Positions 50,117 to 59,892 of a DNA stretch of 64,000 nt are shown here, one piece after another. Origin of the DNA: Candidatus Gastranaerophilales bacterium (GTDB lineage: Bacteria > Cyanobacteriota > Vampirovibrionia > Gastranaerophilales > Gastranaerophilaceae); the NCBI GenBank assembly GCA_944324825.1, contig CALUXU010000001.1:62001-126000 (forward strand). Reading direction: 5' to 3'. A program made the translations under genes and the position numbers. The notes beneath the pieces were generated by a model. That model saw only the letters and a program-made list of their open reading frames with translations. It made no database searches and was not told the origin of the DNA. Positions within the stretch are counted from its first letter, which is position 1; the number at the start of each line of letters is the position of its first letter.

Positions 50117-50608
50117 CTATTTTTCTATTTTGATTGTTTTGAATACATCCATGCGTTCATCATGGACTTTGAAGGAATCATCTTTTTCAAAAAAATCCTC
50201 TTTACAATTTATACCACAAACTTTTTTATTTGGTAACTCTAATATTACAGATTGATACAATAAGTCATAAATATCTATCTCATCTGAACCGTTTAAGTCT
50301 GTAACGAACTGTCCGTCCTTAATTTCAATTTCCTGCTTTTCCCCGTCATAAACTGAGTTTTTAGCAAACATTTCATCAACATCAAAATCAAGGTCGTAAT
50401 CAAAATCTTTTAAACATAAATCGCAAGTTAAATTAATATCACCGGATAAATGACCTTTTACACTGACAAATTCTCCCAGCGGTGTAATATCAAGATAACC
50501 TTCAATATTTGCCTTAATCTCATCGATATATTCATCAATATCAATATGAAGTGTTTTCTCAGGAGATTTCTCAATCTCGGATATTTTTACCTTATCCATA
50601 TACCTCAT
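50117..50608 (-). CDS. yceD: YceD/DUF177 family protein
   Basis: A 163-residue protein of the DUF177 family, linked in bacteria and plastids to 23S rRNA accumulation. It carries the C-D-L-C-L-K-D-F metal-binding-type motif near residue 62, C-x-x-N-C further on, and the family's D-I-Y-D-L-L-Y-Q-S-V-I-L-E-L-P block. The rpmF gene follows by 33 nt, the classic pairing. The start overlaps the 3' end of the 81-aa gene by 17 nt; an in-frame ATG three codons later is possible. Confidence 0.85.
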   Translation of the reverse strand: MRYMDKVKISEIEKSPEKTLHIDIDEYIDEIKANIEGYLDITPLGEFVSVKGHLSGDINLTCDLCLKDFDYDLDFDVDEMFAKNSVYDGEKQEIEIKDGQFVTDLNGSDEIDIYDLLYQSVILELPNKKVCGINCKEDFFEKDDSFKVHDERMDVFKTIKIEK

Positions 50609-50837
50609 CCTGTAATACTAAACTTGCAATCTGAGTTGAAACAAAACAGATTTTTTTAACAGGTCCGTTTGCTTCTTTTTCTACCAAAACAGGCGACGGA
50701 CTTTTCATAAGTTGTTTAAATTCCTGATAAACAGCCTGAGGATTATCAAAATATAATACAACAGGTGTTGCAGCACCTTTTAAGAATAATACAAGTGCTG
50801 TTCGTGTTTTTGGCTGCGGAATATATTGTTGAGACAT
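50592..50837 (-). CDS. Hypothetical 81-residue protein at the head of the yceD-rpmF-fab cluster
   Basis: A short soluble protein (K-T-R-T-A-L-V-L-F-L-K-G-A-A-T-P-V-V-L-Y-F and further). It has an alpha/beta feel with two buried strands, so it could be a small ligand- or protein-binding domain, but I cannot name it. AAGGAG precedes the ATG. Overlap with yceD shows that it belongs to the same transcript; tpiA is separated from it by a terminator. Confidence 0.65.
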   Translation of the reverse strand: MSQQYIPQPKTRTALVLFLKGAATPVVLYFDNPQAVYQEFKQLMKSPSPVLVEKEANGPVKKICFVSTQIASLVLQDEVYG

Positions 50838-50875
50838 TTTTATTCTCCTTGCTTAATACTATATTTATATAATAA

Positions 50876-50913
50876 CCGAAAAATTTGGAAGATTGAAACA
50901 ATCTTCCAAATTT
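50876..50913 (-). terminator. Intrinsic terminator of tpiA
   Basis: Perfect 14-bp stem AAATTTGGAAGATT/AATCTTCCAAATTT with a 5-nt loop, followed on the minus strand by a T-run. Separates tpiA from the yceD-rpmF-fab transcript. Confidence 0.88.
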
Positions 50914-50937
50914 CTTAATTATTTATTTTATAAACAA

Positions 50938-51726
50938 TTATACAGCAACCTTCATTGAATTAGTAATAATTTCGTTGAAGCTATCAGCCTTCAAGCTTGC
51001 GCCGCCGATAAGACCGCCATCGATATCTGATTGAGATAATTGTTCTTCAATTGTTGATGGTTTTACAGAACCGCCGTATAAAATTCTGATAGAATTTCCT
51101 GCTTCTTCTGATGAAACTTCTTTAACAACGTTTCTAATCATAGCGATTACTCTGTTAGCTTCTGAGGAATCGCAAGTTTTACCTGTTCCGATTGCCCAGA
51201 TTGGTTCATAAGCAATAACTGATTTTGCGATTTCTTCGTTTGTTAAACCTTTTAATGCTGCTCTGATTTGAGAAGCAATGTGTTGATCTGTAACACCTGA
51301 TTCTCTTTGTTCAAGAGTTTCACCGCAGCAGATAATAGGAATTAATCCGCCAGCCAAGATTGCTTTAGCTTTTTTGTTAATCATTTCATCTGTTTCAGAG
51401 AAATATTGTCTTCTTTCTGAGTGACCGATAATTACATAATCACAACCTGCATCTTTTAACATTTCAACAGAGATTTCACCGGTATAAGCACCTGATGATT
51501 CCCAATGACAATTTTGAGCCGCAATTTTAATTTTATCACTGCCCCAAGATGCTTTTGCTGCTGATACAACTGCGATTGAAGTGAAAGTTGGAGCAACAAC
51601 AATTTCAGGTAATTGAGATTCTGACAAACCTGTTACTAAAGATTTGATACCTTCAAATAACTCTCTGCCTTCGTTTTGTAATAAATTCATTTTCCAGTTT
51701 CCTGCAATGATTGGTTTTCTTGACAT
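50938..51726 (-). CDS. tpiA: Triosephosphate isomerase
   Basis: Interconverts dihydroxyacetone phosphate and glyceraldehyde 3-phosphate. With the start at 51726 (AAGGAG 6 nt upstream) it is 262 residues, beginning M-S-R-K-P-I-I-A-G-N-W-K-M-N with Asn and Lys of the active site. I-I-G-H-S-E-R-R holds the catalytic His, A-Y-E-P-I-W-A-I-G-T-G the catalytic Glu and loop 6. An ATG 9 codons upstream is less likely. Complete, single-gene unit. Confidence 0.96.
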   Translation of the reverse strand: MSRKPIIAGNWKMNLLQNEGRELFEGIKSLVTGLSESQLPEIVVAPTFTSIAVVSAAKASWGSDKIKIAAQNCHWESSGAYTGEISVEMLKDAGCDYVIIGHSERRQYFSETDEMINKKAKAILAGGLIPIICCGETLEQRESGVTDQHIASQIRAALKGLTNEEIAKSVIAYEPIWAIGTGKTCDSSEANRVIAMIRNVVKEVSSEEAGNSIRILYGGSVKPSTIEEQLSQSDIDGGLIGGASLKADSFNEIITNSMKVAV

Positions 51727-51867
51727 GATTAATCTCCTTAAATTTGTAACCACAAGATGAGTTTAAAATAAAATAACCGCACAATCAAGGGGGAGGATAA
51801 ATGTATTTTTATTATAATTAAATGATTTATTTACAGAACTTACTTAAATAAAATAAAAACTTTAACG

Positions 51868-51906
51868 AAAAAAGAGAGAAAGTAATATACTTTCTCTCTT
51901 TTTTAT
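51868..51906 (-). terminator. Intrinsic terminator of the 378-aa repeat protein gene
   Basis: Very long perfect stem, AAAAAAGAGAGAAAGTA/TACTTTCTCTCTTTTTT with a 3-nt loop, lying directly past the stop codon on the minus strand. Confidence 0.92.
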
Positions 51907-51908
51907 TT

Positions 51909-53045
51909 CTATTGATTAATTGCTTGCTCTATTTCTTTATTAAGAGCATCCATATCTCCATCGCGAATTATTATTTTAATAGATAATTGTTCTAATTTAT
52001 CCATAAACTTCATTTTATCTTGGTGCGATAATTTAGACTGAGCAATTTTTTCTTGCATTGAACCCATTTTATCTAAAGTTCCTGTTGTATGCATTGTTGT
52101 TGCGTTTGCATTTAGATTCGTTTGAATTCTTTGAGATGAAGCATTTAATTCTTGTGTTTGTTTATTTTCAGTACTTACATGTTCGCGGAGTTTAGCTCCT
52201 TCTTGTCGAACTGTTTCTCTGGTATACTCTCCATCTGAATATATATGTTCATGAACTCCTTGTGTATTTATATCGTCATGTAAACGTGTTATAGCTCCTT
52301 CGTCATGAACAGCTCTGCGGGTTTCAGTTCCTTCTCTATGAACAGCCCTACGTGTTGCTGCACCATCACTACGTACCGTTGCACGGGTAGCCGCACCATC
52401 ATCACGGACTGTTTCACGGGTTGCTGCGCCTTCTGCTCCAACTTGATTGGACAATTGGTCTGCATTAATATTATCGTTTATCATAATATCTCGAGCATTA
52501 TTATTATCATTTTGCATAATAATAGCGGCTAATTGTTCATTCGTCATTTTTGTTGCATTTATATATTCTTGTTTAACAGAATTTGCCCACATCATCAAAT
52601 CTCCGGAATATCTTGCAACATCATCCATATATTCCGGTGCTGTATATTTAGGTCTTGTACCTAAACTCTGCGGAGTAAACATAACTCCGCTATGTTCGTA
52701 ATTAAACATATCATACGCTGTCTTTACAATTGCATCTGCTCTTTGTTCTGCTGTTTGTGCTGCTTCGGCACCTTGTTTTCCAAATTGAGCCTTATAAGAT
52801 TTTTCTAAATCTTTACCAGCTCGTTCCATATTTTTACGAGTTTCTTTTGCTGTTTCAGCATTATTGTCATTTGTATCAATAGCCAGCCCGAATTGTTCCG
52901 GAGTCCACCCCATATTTTTCATTTGAGATTGAAACGCAAACATTTCTGAAGCATCTAACGTCCCGCCACCATTGACGTTAGCATTTTGTGCTAATGCATA
53001 TAGAGGTGTTCCTTTTAAGGAATCAATTGAAAATCCTGTTGACAT
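51909..53045 (-). CDS. Hypothetical coiled-coil protein with 11-residue repeats
   Basis: A 378-residue protein that I do not recognise. N-terminal part: G-G-G-T-L-D-A-S-E-M, resembling an EF-hand loop but too divergent to call. The middle (residues about 205-285) has about seven 11-residue units of the pattern T-R-x-x-V-x-x-(D/E)-G-x-x (for example TRETVRDDGAA, TRATVRSDGAA, TRRAVHREGTE), a hendecad typical of long right-handed coiled coils. The C-terminus is helical. AAAGGAGA supports the start at 53045 rather than an ATG six codons earlier. No signal peptide. Possible structural or surface-linked role; unproven. Confidence 0.65.
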   Translation of the reverse strand: MSTGFSIDSLKGTPLYALAQNANVNGGGTLDASEMFAFQSQMKNMGWTPEQFGLAIDTNDNNAETAKETRKNMERAGKDLEKSYKAQFGKQGAEAAQTAEQRADAIVKTAYDMFNYEHSGVMFTPQSLGTRPKYTAPEYMDDVARYSGDLMMWANSVKQEYINATKMTNEQLAAIIMQNDNNNARDIMINDNINADQLSNQVGAEGAATRETVRDDGAATRATVRSDGAATRRAVHREGTETRRAVHDEGAITRLHDDINTQGVHEHIYSDGEYTRETVRQEGAKLREHVSTENKQTQELNASSQRIQTNLNANATTMHTTGTLDKMGSMQEKIAQSKLSHQDKMKFMDKLEQLSIKIIIRDGDMDALNKEIEQAINQ

Positions 53046-53146
53046 ATAAAACTCTCCTTTCACTTCACATTTGACTCAACTTATATAATTTTTAAGTTGT
53101 TATTTATGTATTGAATTTCAAGGATACACATTTTCGTTACATTTCT

Positions 53147-54025
53147 TTATATTATTTGTTTGAATAATTCTAAAAAGCGTTTTGCTGGTTTTACTAAATA
53201 TTTATCATTTTTATAAAATATTGAAAAATCTCGCTTATATAAATAACCTTTTACTTTATGATAACAAACATTTTCATGATGCGGGAAAAATTTTAAAAAT
53301 AATTCTGGTAAAAATGAGGCTCCTAACCCTTCATTTATCATTGAATATATTGTTTCAGCATTATGACATTCTATTATTGAATTCAATTCAAATCCATTTT
53401 CTTCACACATTCTATGTACATAATGAGTTAATGCTAATTGTTCAGGAAAAATTATAAAATTTTTATCTTTAAAATCTTTAAAATTAACTTCTCCATTATC
53501 AACTTCTATATTCCAATTTTTAGTATAAACCAGATAAACAATTTCTTCACATATGTGTTCTTCTTTATAAATTAAACTATCAGGATTTTCTGTTCCTAAA
53601 TAAAAATCTATTTTATCTTCTGCCAACATATCCTTCAATATAAATGTAGGATATTCATCTATTTTTATATAACAATTTGGATATTCTTTATGCAAATCAC
53701 TTAATATTTTAGGCATAAAATAATAACACCTATGAGATGGAATACCTATTATTATATTTGTCTTATTTTGAACTGAAATATCAGATATCTGTATTTTTAT
53801 ATCATCAACTTCATCTATAATCTTTTTAGCCTTTTGCAAAAACAATTCACCTGCATAAGTCAACTTAACAGGATTTCTCTCAAATAATTCTACTCCCAAC
53901 TCTTCTTCTAAGAGTTTTATACTTTTACTTAATGAAGGTTGTGCAATAAAAAGTTTTTTAGCCGCTTCCGTAAAACTTTTTTCTTCTGCTATTGTCATTA
54001 CATATTTTATTTGATTTAAATTCAT
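53147..54025 (-). CDS. LysR-family transcriptional regulator
   Basis: A 292-residue LTTR. Residues 1-60 hold the winged helix-turn-helix (M-N-L-N-Q-I-K-Y-V-M-T-I-A-E-E-K-S-F-T-E followed by A-A-K-K-L-F-I-A-Q-P-S-L-S-K-S-I-K), residues about 90-290 the substrate-binding fold. The gene is divergent from the efflux operon, with a symmetric T-N11-A sequence in between, so it most likely controls that operon in response to an unknown ligand. Confidence 0.9.
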   Translation of the reverse strand: MNLNQIKYVMTIAEEKSFTEAAKKLFIAQPSLSKSIKLLEEELGVELFERNPVKLTYAGELFLQKAKKIIDEVDDIKIQISDISVQNKTNIIIGIPSHRCYYFMPKILSDLHKEYPNCYIKIDEYPTFILKDMLAEDKIDFYLGTENPDSLIYKEEHICEEIVYLVYTKNWNIEVDNGEVNFKDFKDKNFIIFPEQLALTHYVHRMCEENGFELNSIIECHNAETIYSMINEGLGASFLPELFLKFFPHHENVCYHKVKGYLYKRDFSIFYKNDKYLVKPAKRFLELFKQII

Positions 54026-54061
54026 ATTAACATCATAACTAAAAAATATAGTTTATACAAA

Positions 54062-54090
54062 TTCTCATAGCTTTTAGCTATGCATATAAT
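54062..54090 (+). promoter_or_regulatory. Efflux-operon promoter with embedded LysR-type operator
   Basis: A 7-bp inverted repeat CATAGCT-TTT-AGCTATG at 54066-54082 contains a perfect T-N11-A LysR box (54068-54080). It fills the 17-nt spacer between TTCTCA (54062-54067) and TATAAT (54085-54090). Its place between the LysR start (54025) and the efflux start (54155) supports the assignment; function is inference. Confidence 0.6.
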
Positions 54091-54154
54091 GAATTATTGG
54101 TATTATACATATAAATATCAGCATTTTATACTATATATGTATAGAGGAAACACA

Positions 54155-55534
54155 GTGAAAAAGGTTTTAATTTTACTAATTCTTGGAGGACTTATGCTTA
54201 ATTCTGCTGCATATGCAATCCAAGATAATAATAAAAATATTAAAATTCAGGTTAAAAAATCTAAAAAACAGCCTGAAAAAATTTTCACACTTAATCCATT
54301 CTGGGAAAGCTATAATGATGAACTCTTGAACGGATACATTTCGGATGCTCTTGAAAATAACCTTGATATAAAAATTGCCAAAACCAGAATCAAAGAATCG
54401 GAGGCAATTCTTGGAACAATAAACTCTCAAAGACTTCCAAGGCTTAGTATCAATCCTTCTATTTACCCATATAAAACAATTTCTCGCTGGACAGGATTAT
54501 ACGCAAGCCATAATATGCTTTATTTCCCGCTGCTATTGGATTGGGAGCTGGATATTTTCGGAAAACTTTCTGACAAAGTAAAATCCTCTAAATATGAAGT
54601 ACAAATATCCGAGCAGGATTTGAACATAGCAAAACTTTCCCTGGCATCAGAAATTACCGCATCATATTTTAATATTATTCTTAATGATGCACTTATTAAA
54701 AATTACGAAGAATTAATATCAAATCTTAACGAAACAATAAAACTAAAAAGGCAGCTATATGACGGAGGTATAATCTCTTATGATAACCTGTATACAACCG
54801 AATACGAACTTGTAAACAGACAAAATGAATTCAATTCTTTATCAAAAAAGCGAGAAATTCTACTCCATCAATTTGCCGTTCTTAGAGGGATTTCACCTGA
54901 AAATAACACTAATATAGAGCGTTCGGCAATCAGCGGATTAAATATTCCTTTTGATATAAATATACCAATACAATCTGATTTAATTTATAACCGGCCTGAT
55001 GTTATGCAAGCAGAGCTCGGGATAAAAAAAGCGGCAATTGATGTCAGAGTTGCAAAAAAAATGTTTTTACCGTCCGTAAACCTGAATGAGATGATTGGAT
55101 ACGAAGCCTTAAGAGCAAGCAGAATATTTAACTGGGAAAGTACGGTTTACCAGCTTGGGGCAGGTGCATTGCTTGATTTGTATACAGGCGGATACAAAAT
55201 GTCCTACTTAAAATATAACAAAGAGGTTGCAACAGAAAAACTGCACCAATACAACAATACATTGTTAACTTCATTCTGTGAAATAGAAAATGCTCTATCA
55301 AGTCTTAAAACCGATTCTGATTCTTATGACGAATTTTACAAAGCAATGCAAAAATCAAACCATTATTATCAAGTTGCAAATACTCGTTACATAAACGGTA
55401 CAGGAAACAGAATAGATGAACTTGATGCAAGACGTCAGGTTCTTATTAACGAAAATTCTATGTACACTGCAAAGATTTGTACATTGATTGACACTGTTGA
55501 TATTTACAAATCATTAGGAGGAAGTATTAAATGA
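54155..55534 (+). CDS. TolC/NodT-family outer-membrane efflux protein
   Basis: Outer-membrane channel of a tripartite pump. Start GTG at 54155 (AGAGGAA upstream) gives 459 residues with a Sec signal peptide (ending A-A-Y-A, no lipobox). The two OEP repeats follow: N-N-L-D-I-K-I-A-K-T-R-I-K-E-S-E and R-P-D-V-M-Q-A-E-L-G-I-K-K-A with long coiled coils. N-R-P-D is typical. An upstream in-frame ATG at 54080 would overlap the operator and is rejected. The RND gene starts 4 nt before its stop. Confidence 0.9.
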   Translation: MKKVLILLILGGLMLNSAAYAIQDNNKNIKIQVKKSKKQPEKIFTLNPFWESYNDELLNGYISDALENNLDIKIAKTRIKESEAILGTINSQRLPRLSINPSIYPYKTISRWTGLYASHNMLYFPLLLDWELDIFGKLSDKVKSSKYEVQISEQDLNIAKLSLASEITASYFNIILNDALIKNYEELISNLNETIKLKRQLYDGGIISYDNLYTTEYELVNRQNEFNSLSKKREILLHQFAVLRGISPENNTNIERSAISGLNIPFDINIPIQSDLIYNRPDVMQAELGIKKAAIDVRVAKKMFLPSVNLNEMIGYEALRASRIFNWESTVYQLGAGALLDLYTGGYKMSYLKYNKEVATEKLHQYNNTLLTSFCEIENALSSLKTDSDSYDEFYKAMQKSNHYYQVANTRYINGTGNRIDELDARRQVLINENSMYTAKICTLIDTVDIYKSLGGSIK

Positions 55535-58500
55535 AAAATTTCATAAAAATGGTTTTGAAATATCATTATACCTTCATTGTTATGGCACTATTTATATTAA
55601 TTATGGGGATAGTTACCATCATAAAAACACCTGTTGACATATTCCCTGAAATTAATACTCCTGTTGTAACGGCTGTTTGGACATACACAGGTATGCCGGC
55701 AAAAGACATCGAACGCAGAATTGTAACTATTGCAGAAAGAAGCTATGCCTCAAGTGTCAACGATATTGAACATATTGAATCCCAATCTCTTTTAGGAGTC
55801 GGGGTTATAAGAATATTCCTGCATCCGGGTGCAAACATTAATACGGGGATTACACAGGTGAGTGCAGCATCGCAGGTTTGTATGAGAAGTATGCCGACAG
55901 GGATTATGCCGCCTGATATTTTGAAATACACCCCGACAACTATTCCTGTATTACAGGTAATAATTTCATCATCAAAACTCCCGCTCCAAAAAGTAACCGA
56001 TATCGCACAAAATAATATTAAAGTCCAATTAACCAAAGTCGAAGGAACTCAAGTTCCGCTTCCTATGGGCGGGAAAGTACGTCAGATTATGGTTGATTTG
56101 GATATGCAAAAAATGGAAGCGAGAGGGCTGACTCCGGCAGATGTTACCAGAGCGGTTGCGGGACAAAACGTTATTATCCCGTCAGGGAATACCAAAATCG
56201 GAGATAAAGACTACATCGTAGCTTTAAACAATGCCACTCCGACTGTCGAGGAAATGAACAGATTCCCGATAAAATCTCCGAAAACAAATGAAGTTGTCTA
56301 CCTTTCAGATGTAGCATATATCCATGACGGAAATGCTATTCAAACAAATATTGTAAGAGAAAATAACATGCCGGGCTCACTAATGACAGTATACAAAGCA
56401 GGCGCGGTTTCATCTTTAAATGTAGTTGCGGGGGTTAAAAATCTTCTGCCGACAATTGCCAAAACAATTCCGGAAAGCGTCAAAATGAAGATCCTGTTTG
56501 ACCAGTCAATATTTGTAAAAGCAGCCATTCGTGACGTTATATTTTCCGGAACTCTTGCAGCACTATTAACGGCTGTAATGATACTAATATTTTTAGGCAG
56601 TATTCGTTCAACATTTATTATCGCAATATCAATACCGTTATCTGTTTTATTTGCTGTTATATTTACATCACTATGCGGTCAAACAATCAATATGATGTCC
56701 TTAAGCGGTTTAGGACTTGCAATAGGTATGCTTGTAGATAACGCAACAGTTGTTATTGAAAACATTTTAAGAAACAAAGAAGTAATGAAAAATGTTCCGA
56801 TTCAAGAGGTTATCTATAAATCTGCAGCAGAGGTTGCAGCACCGACTCTGGTTTCAACTCTTTCAATCTGTACGGTATTTGCACCAATATTTCTTATGGA
56901 AGGTTCTACAAAATATTTATTCATACCGCTTGCAATGTCTGTTATATTTGCAATGATTGGCTCATACCTTCTGTCGAATACTTTGGTTCCTGTTCTTGTT
57001 GATAAATTATTAAGAGTAAAAGAAGTGCTTAATCCTTCTTCCATTCTTTTTAAAATAAATAATTTCGTAAATACGAATTTTAATAAGCTAAAAGAAAAAT
57101 ACAGAGAGTTTTTGATAAAAGATATATTCCCTAAACCCCAAAAGGTCGGAATTGTATACGGAATAGTTGTTCTGTCTGCAATAATTCTTATCCCGTTTAT
57201 AGGCCAAAACTTTTTCCCTGAGGTTGATGCAGGACAGATAAGACTACACGTCTACGCACCTCACGGAACAAGAATTGAAGAAACGGCAAAAGAGTTTACG
57301 GATATCGAAAACACTATAAAAAAAGTTATTCCGCCTGATGAACTTGAAACAGTTCTTGATAATATAGGACTTCCTGCAAGTATGATTAACCTTGCGTTTA
57401 TGGACAGCTCGCAAGTCGGTGTCGGCGACGGAGAAATACTTATAGCTTTAAAAGAAAATCATAAGCCGACAAAAGAATACGTTAAGAAATTAAGAAAAGT
57501 TCTTGAACAAGAACACCCTGATTCGGATTTCTTCTTCCAAAATGCAGATATGGTCGGAAGAATCTTAAACTTTGGTCTTGCATCGCCTGTTGATATACAA
57601 ATACAAGGACAAAAACGAGAGGAGAACTACAAACTTGCGGTCAAAATGCTTGAGGACGTAAGAAAAGTCAGAGGGGTTGCAGATGCACATATCCACCAAA
57701 TAACAGATACTCCGGAAATAAGAGTTGATGTAGATAAAGTAAGAGCCAATATGATGAATTTATCACAAGAAACAGTTTCGCAAAATGTTTTAACAGCCCT
57801 AACATCAAGCGGACAGATTGCAAGAAATTACTGGGTTGACCCGTCAAACGGTGTTAATTACCTTTTGGCACTTCAGGTTCCGCAATATAACGTAGATACC
57901 GTTAAAAATGTTACGGATATACCTGTATCATTTAACAATGATAAGCCTGTAAGACTCTCAAATATTGCGGTTGTAAGTTCCGGAAAAACCTCAAGTGTTG
58001 TAAACCATTACGATATCCAGCCGGTATATGATATACTTTTGAATCTGCAGGATAGAGATCTTGCCGGAGTATCACGCGATATTAACAAAATTGTAAAAAG
58101 ATACCAAAATATAGCTCCAAGAGGAACTTTTATCAATATTCACGGACAGGCAAAATCAATGAATTATGCATTCCAATCTCTTATTTCAGGCTTGATGCTT
58201 GCATTAATTTTGGTTTACCTGTTGATTGTTGTTAACTTCCAATCCTGGAGAAATCCGTTTATCATAATAACTCCGGTACCGCTTGCTCTTTCGGGTATTT
58301 TGTGGACACTGTTTGTAACAGATACAACGTTTTCGGTGCAAGCATTAATGGGTTCAATCATGGCAGTCGGGGTATCCTGTGCGAACTCCATTCTTGTTGT
58401 ATCCTTTGCAACAGAAAAAATGAGAGAAGGCTTATCCTCTGCAGAAGCTGCTATTGAAGCAGGATATACAAGAATCCGACCGGTTATTATGACAGCATCT

Positions 58501-58689
58501 GCAATGATTCTGGGTATGCTGCCTATGGCTCTCGGAATCGGTGAAGGAGGAGAACAAAACGCACCTATCGGCAGAACCGTTATCGGCGGATTGTTGTTTG
58601 CAACATTCGCAACTCTTGCTATCGTGCCAATGTTGTTTGCAATACTGAATAAAAACAAAAAATATGAAAAGGTAAATGACGATGATTAA
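55531..58689 (+). CDS. RND-family efflux pump inner-membrane subunit (AcrB/MexB-like)
   Basis: A 1052-residue proton-driven antiporter with 12 membrane helices in two halves, each with a large periplasmic loop. The N-terminus F-I-x-M-V-L-K-Y-H and P-V-D-I-F-P-E-I-N-x-P are typical. In TM4 the proton-relay pair Asp-Asp reads V-D-N-A-T-V-V-I-E-N: the second Asp is Asn, as in RND subfamilies outside the classic HAE1 group. A second V-G-V-S-x-A-N-S-I block occurs in TM10. No lipid or heavy-metal signature is seen. It lies between the OMF and MFP genes; the ATG overlaps both neighbours. Confidence 0.92.
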   Translation: MKNFIKMVLKYHYTFIVMALFILIMGIVTIIKTPVDIFPEINTPVVTAVWTYTGMPAKDIERRIVTIAERSYASSVNDIEHIESQSLLGVGVIRIFLHPGANINTGITQVSAASQVCMRSMPTGIMPPDILKYTPTTIPVLQVIISSSKLPLQKVTDIAQNNIKVQLTKVEGTQVPLPMGGKVRQIMVDLDMQKMEARGLTPADVTRAVAGQNVIIPSGNTKIGDKDYIVALNNATPTVEEMNRFPIKSPKTNEVVYLSDVAYIHDGNAIQTNIVRENNMPGSLMTVYKAGAVSSLNVVAGVKNLLPTIAKTIPESVKMKILFDQSIFVKAAIRDVIFSGTLAALLTAVMILIFLGSIRSTFIIAISIPLSVLFAVIFTSLCGQTINMMSLSGLGLAIGMLVDNATVVIENILRNKEVMKNVPIQEVIYKSAAEVAAPTLVSTLSICTVFAPIFLMEGSTKYLFIPLAMSVIFAMIGSYLLSNTLVPVLVDKLLRVKEVLNPSSILFKINNFVNTNFNKLKEKYREFLIKDIFPKPQKVGIVYGIVVLSAIILIPFIGQNFFPEVDAGQIRLHVYAPHGTRIEETAKEFTDIENTIKKVIPPDELETVLDNIGLPASMINLAFMDSSQVGVGDGEILIALKENHKPTKEYVKKLRKVLEQEHPDSDFFFQNADMVGRILNFGLASPVDIQIQGQKREENYKLAVKMLEDVRKVRGVADAHIHQITDTPEIRVDVDKVRANMMNLSQETVSQNVLTALTSSGQIARNYWVDPSNGVNYLLALQVPQYNVDTVKNVTDIPVSFNNDKPVRLSNIAVVSSGKTSSVVNHYDIQPVYDILLNLQDRDLAGVSRDINKIVKRYQNIAPRGTFINIHGQAKSMNYAFQSLISGLMLALILVYLLIVVNFQSWRNPFIIITPVPLALSGILWTLFVTDTTFSVQALMGSIMAVGVSCANSILVVSFATEKMREGLSSAEAAIEAGYTRIRPVIMTASAMILGMLPMALGIGEGGEQNAPIGRTVIGGLLFATFATLAIVPMLFAILNKNKKYEKVNDDD

Positions 58690-59860
58690 AAATATTATAA
58701 ATAAATTCACAAAAAACAGAAAACGTACAATTATAACTATTGTATTAATTTTATTCGTTATCGGAATAGTTCCAAAAATTCACCGATACATAACAACTGC
58801 ACAAAATACAAAAGAGATGGAATACATAGCAATAACAGAAACCCCGCAGATTAGCGAGGATAATTCAGATTTGCTGCTCTCCGGAGAATTGAAGCCTTAT
58901 TTGCACACCGAAATATTTTCAAGAATAAACGGACTTGTTAACCAGAGATATGTGCAATTAGGCGATCACGTTCAAAAAGGACAGCTCCTGGCAACAATTG
59001 ATACTCCGGATTTAGATGCGGAAGCAATGAGTGCAAAGTCCGCTCTTATTTCCGCACAAAAACATCTTATGGAAACGCAATACCAATATAATTATGCAAA
59101 ACAAACTTATGAAAGATATAAAAAATCAGGCGTAAACGGTGCAATCTCAAAACAAGAAATTGACACAAAATACAATGATTTTAAAACTTCTGAAATGAAT
59201 TACCTTGGAGCAAAAGCAGATGTAAACAGAGCAAAACAAGACTTGAACAGATTAACAGCACTTCAAGGATATAAAAGAGTCACCGCACCATTTAGCGGAG
59301 TTATCAGCAAATACAATATTGATGCCGGAGCAAATGTGGTTGCAGGCGGAAGTACAACAAGTACAAGCCTGTTTGAAATTCAACAGATTGATAAATTCAG
59401 AGCAACAATATTTGTACCTCAAAACTATGTCCGCTACATACATAATAATCAAGCCGTAGACGTATTTATTCCTGAAAATCCTAAACAAAAAATTAGAGGA
59501 TATATAACTCAAATATCAGGAAAATTAGACAATGTTTCAAGAACAATGGAGGTTGCTCTAATTATTCCAAACGACGGGAAATCAGGCTTATATAGCGGAT
59601 TATACGTAAAAACATCTATTGACATTCAAGGAAAACACAAAATTATGACAGTCAATCCTTCCTGCCTTACAACACTGACAAAGCCTGATCAATATGTTGT
59701 AGAAGTAAAACCTGACTCTACAATTCACTTTATTCAAGTTAAACGTGGGAGAGATTTTGGTGATAAAATAGAAATACTTGAAGGGTTAAACGGGAATGAA
59801 AAATTAATAACCAATATAACTGACGAACTCAAGGAAGGGCAAAAGGTTAAATTTAAATAA
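58676..59860 (+). CDS. RND efflux membrane-fusion (adaptor) protein
   Basis: A 394-residue periplasmic adaptor (HlyD/AcrA family). A membrane helix at residues about 18-36 anchors it. L-L-L-S-G-E-L-K-P, then V-Q-L-G-D-H-V-Q-K-G-Q-L-L-A-T-I-D (lipoyl half), a coiled-coil hairpin (residues about 115-185) and V-T-A-P-F-S-G-V-I-S-K (second lipoyl half) are in order. The gene order OMF-RND-MFP differs from the common MFP-RND-OMF. The start overlaps the RND stop by 14 nt (or 8 nt from the second ATG). Confidence 0.9.
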   Translation: MTMIKNIINKFTKNRKRTIITIVLILFVIGIVPKIHRYITTAQNTKEMEYIAITETPQISEDNSDLLLSGELKPYLHTEIFSRINGLVNQRYVQLGDHVQKGQLLATIDTPDLDAEAMSAKSALISAQKHLMETQYQYNYAKQTYERYKKSGVNGAISKQEIDTKYNDFKTSEMNYLGAKADVNRAKQDLNRLTALQGYKRVTAPFSGVISKYNIDAGANVVAGGSTTSTSLFEIQQIDKFRATIFVPQNYVRYIHNNQAVDVFIPENPKQKIRGYITQISGKLDNVSRTMEVALIIPNDGKSGLYSGLYVKTSIDIQGKHKIMTVNPSCLTTLTKPDQYVVEVKPDSTIHFIQVKRGRDFGDKIEILEGLNGNEKLITNITDELKEGQKVKFK

Positions 59861-59892
59861 CAAAAATATTTTTTAGGAGTTTTGTATATAAT

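Noticed and set aside
59252-59512. Antisense ORF inside the membrane-fusion gene
   Set aside because: Shadow of a well-supported gene, with no own signals.
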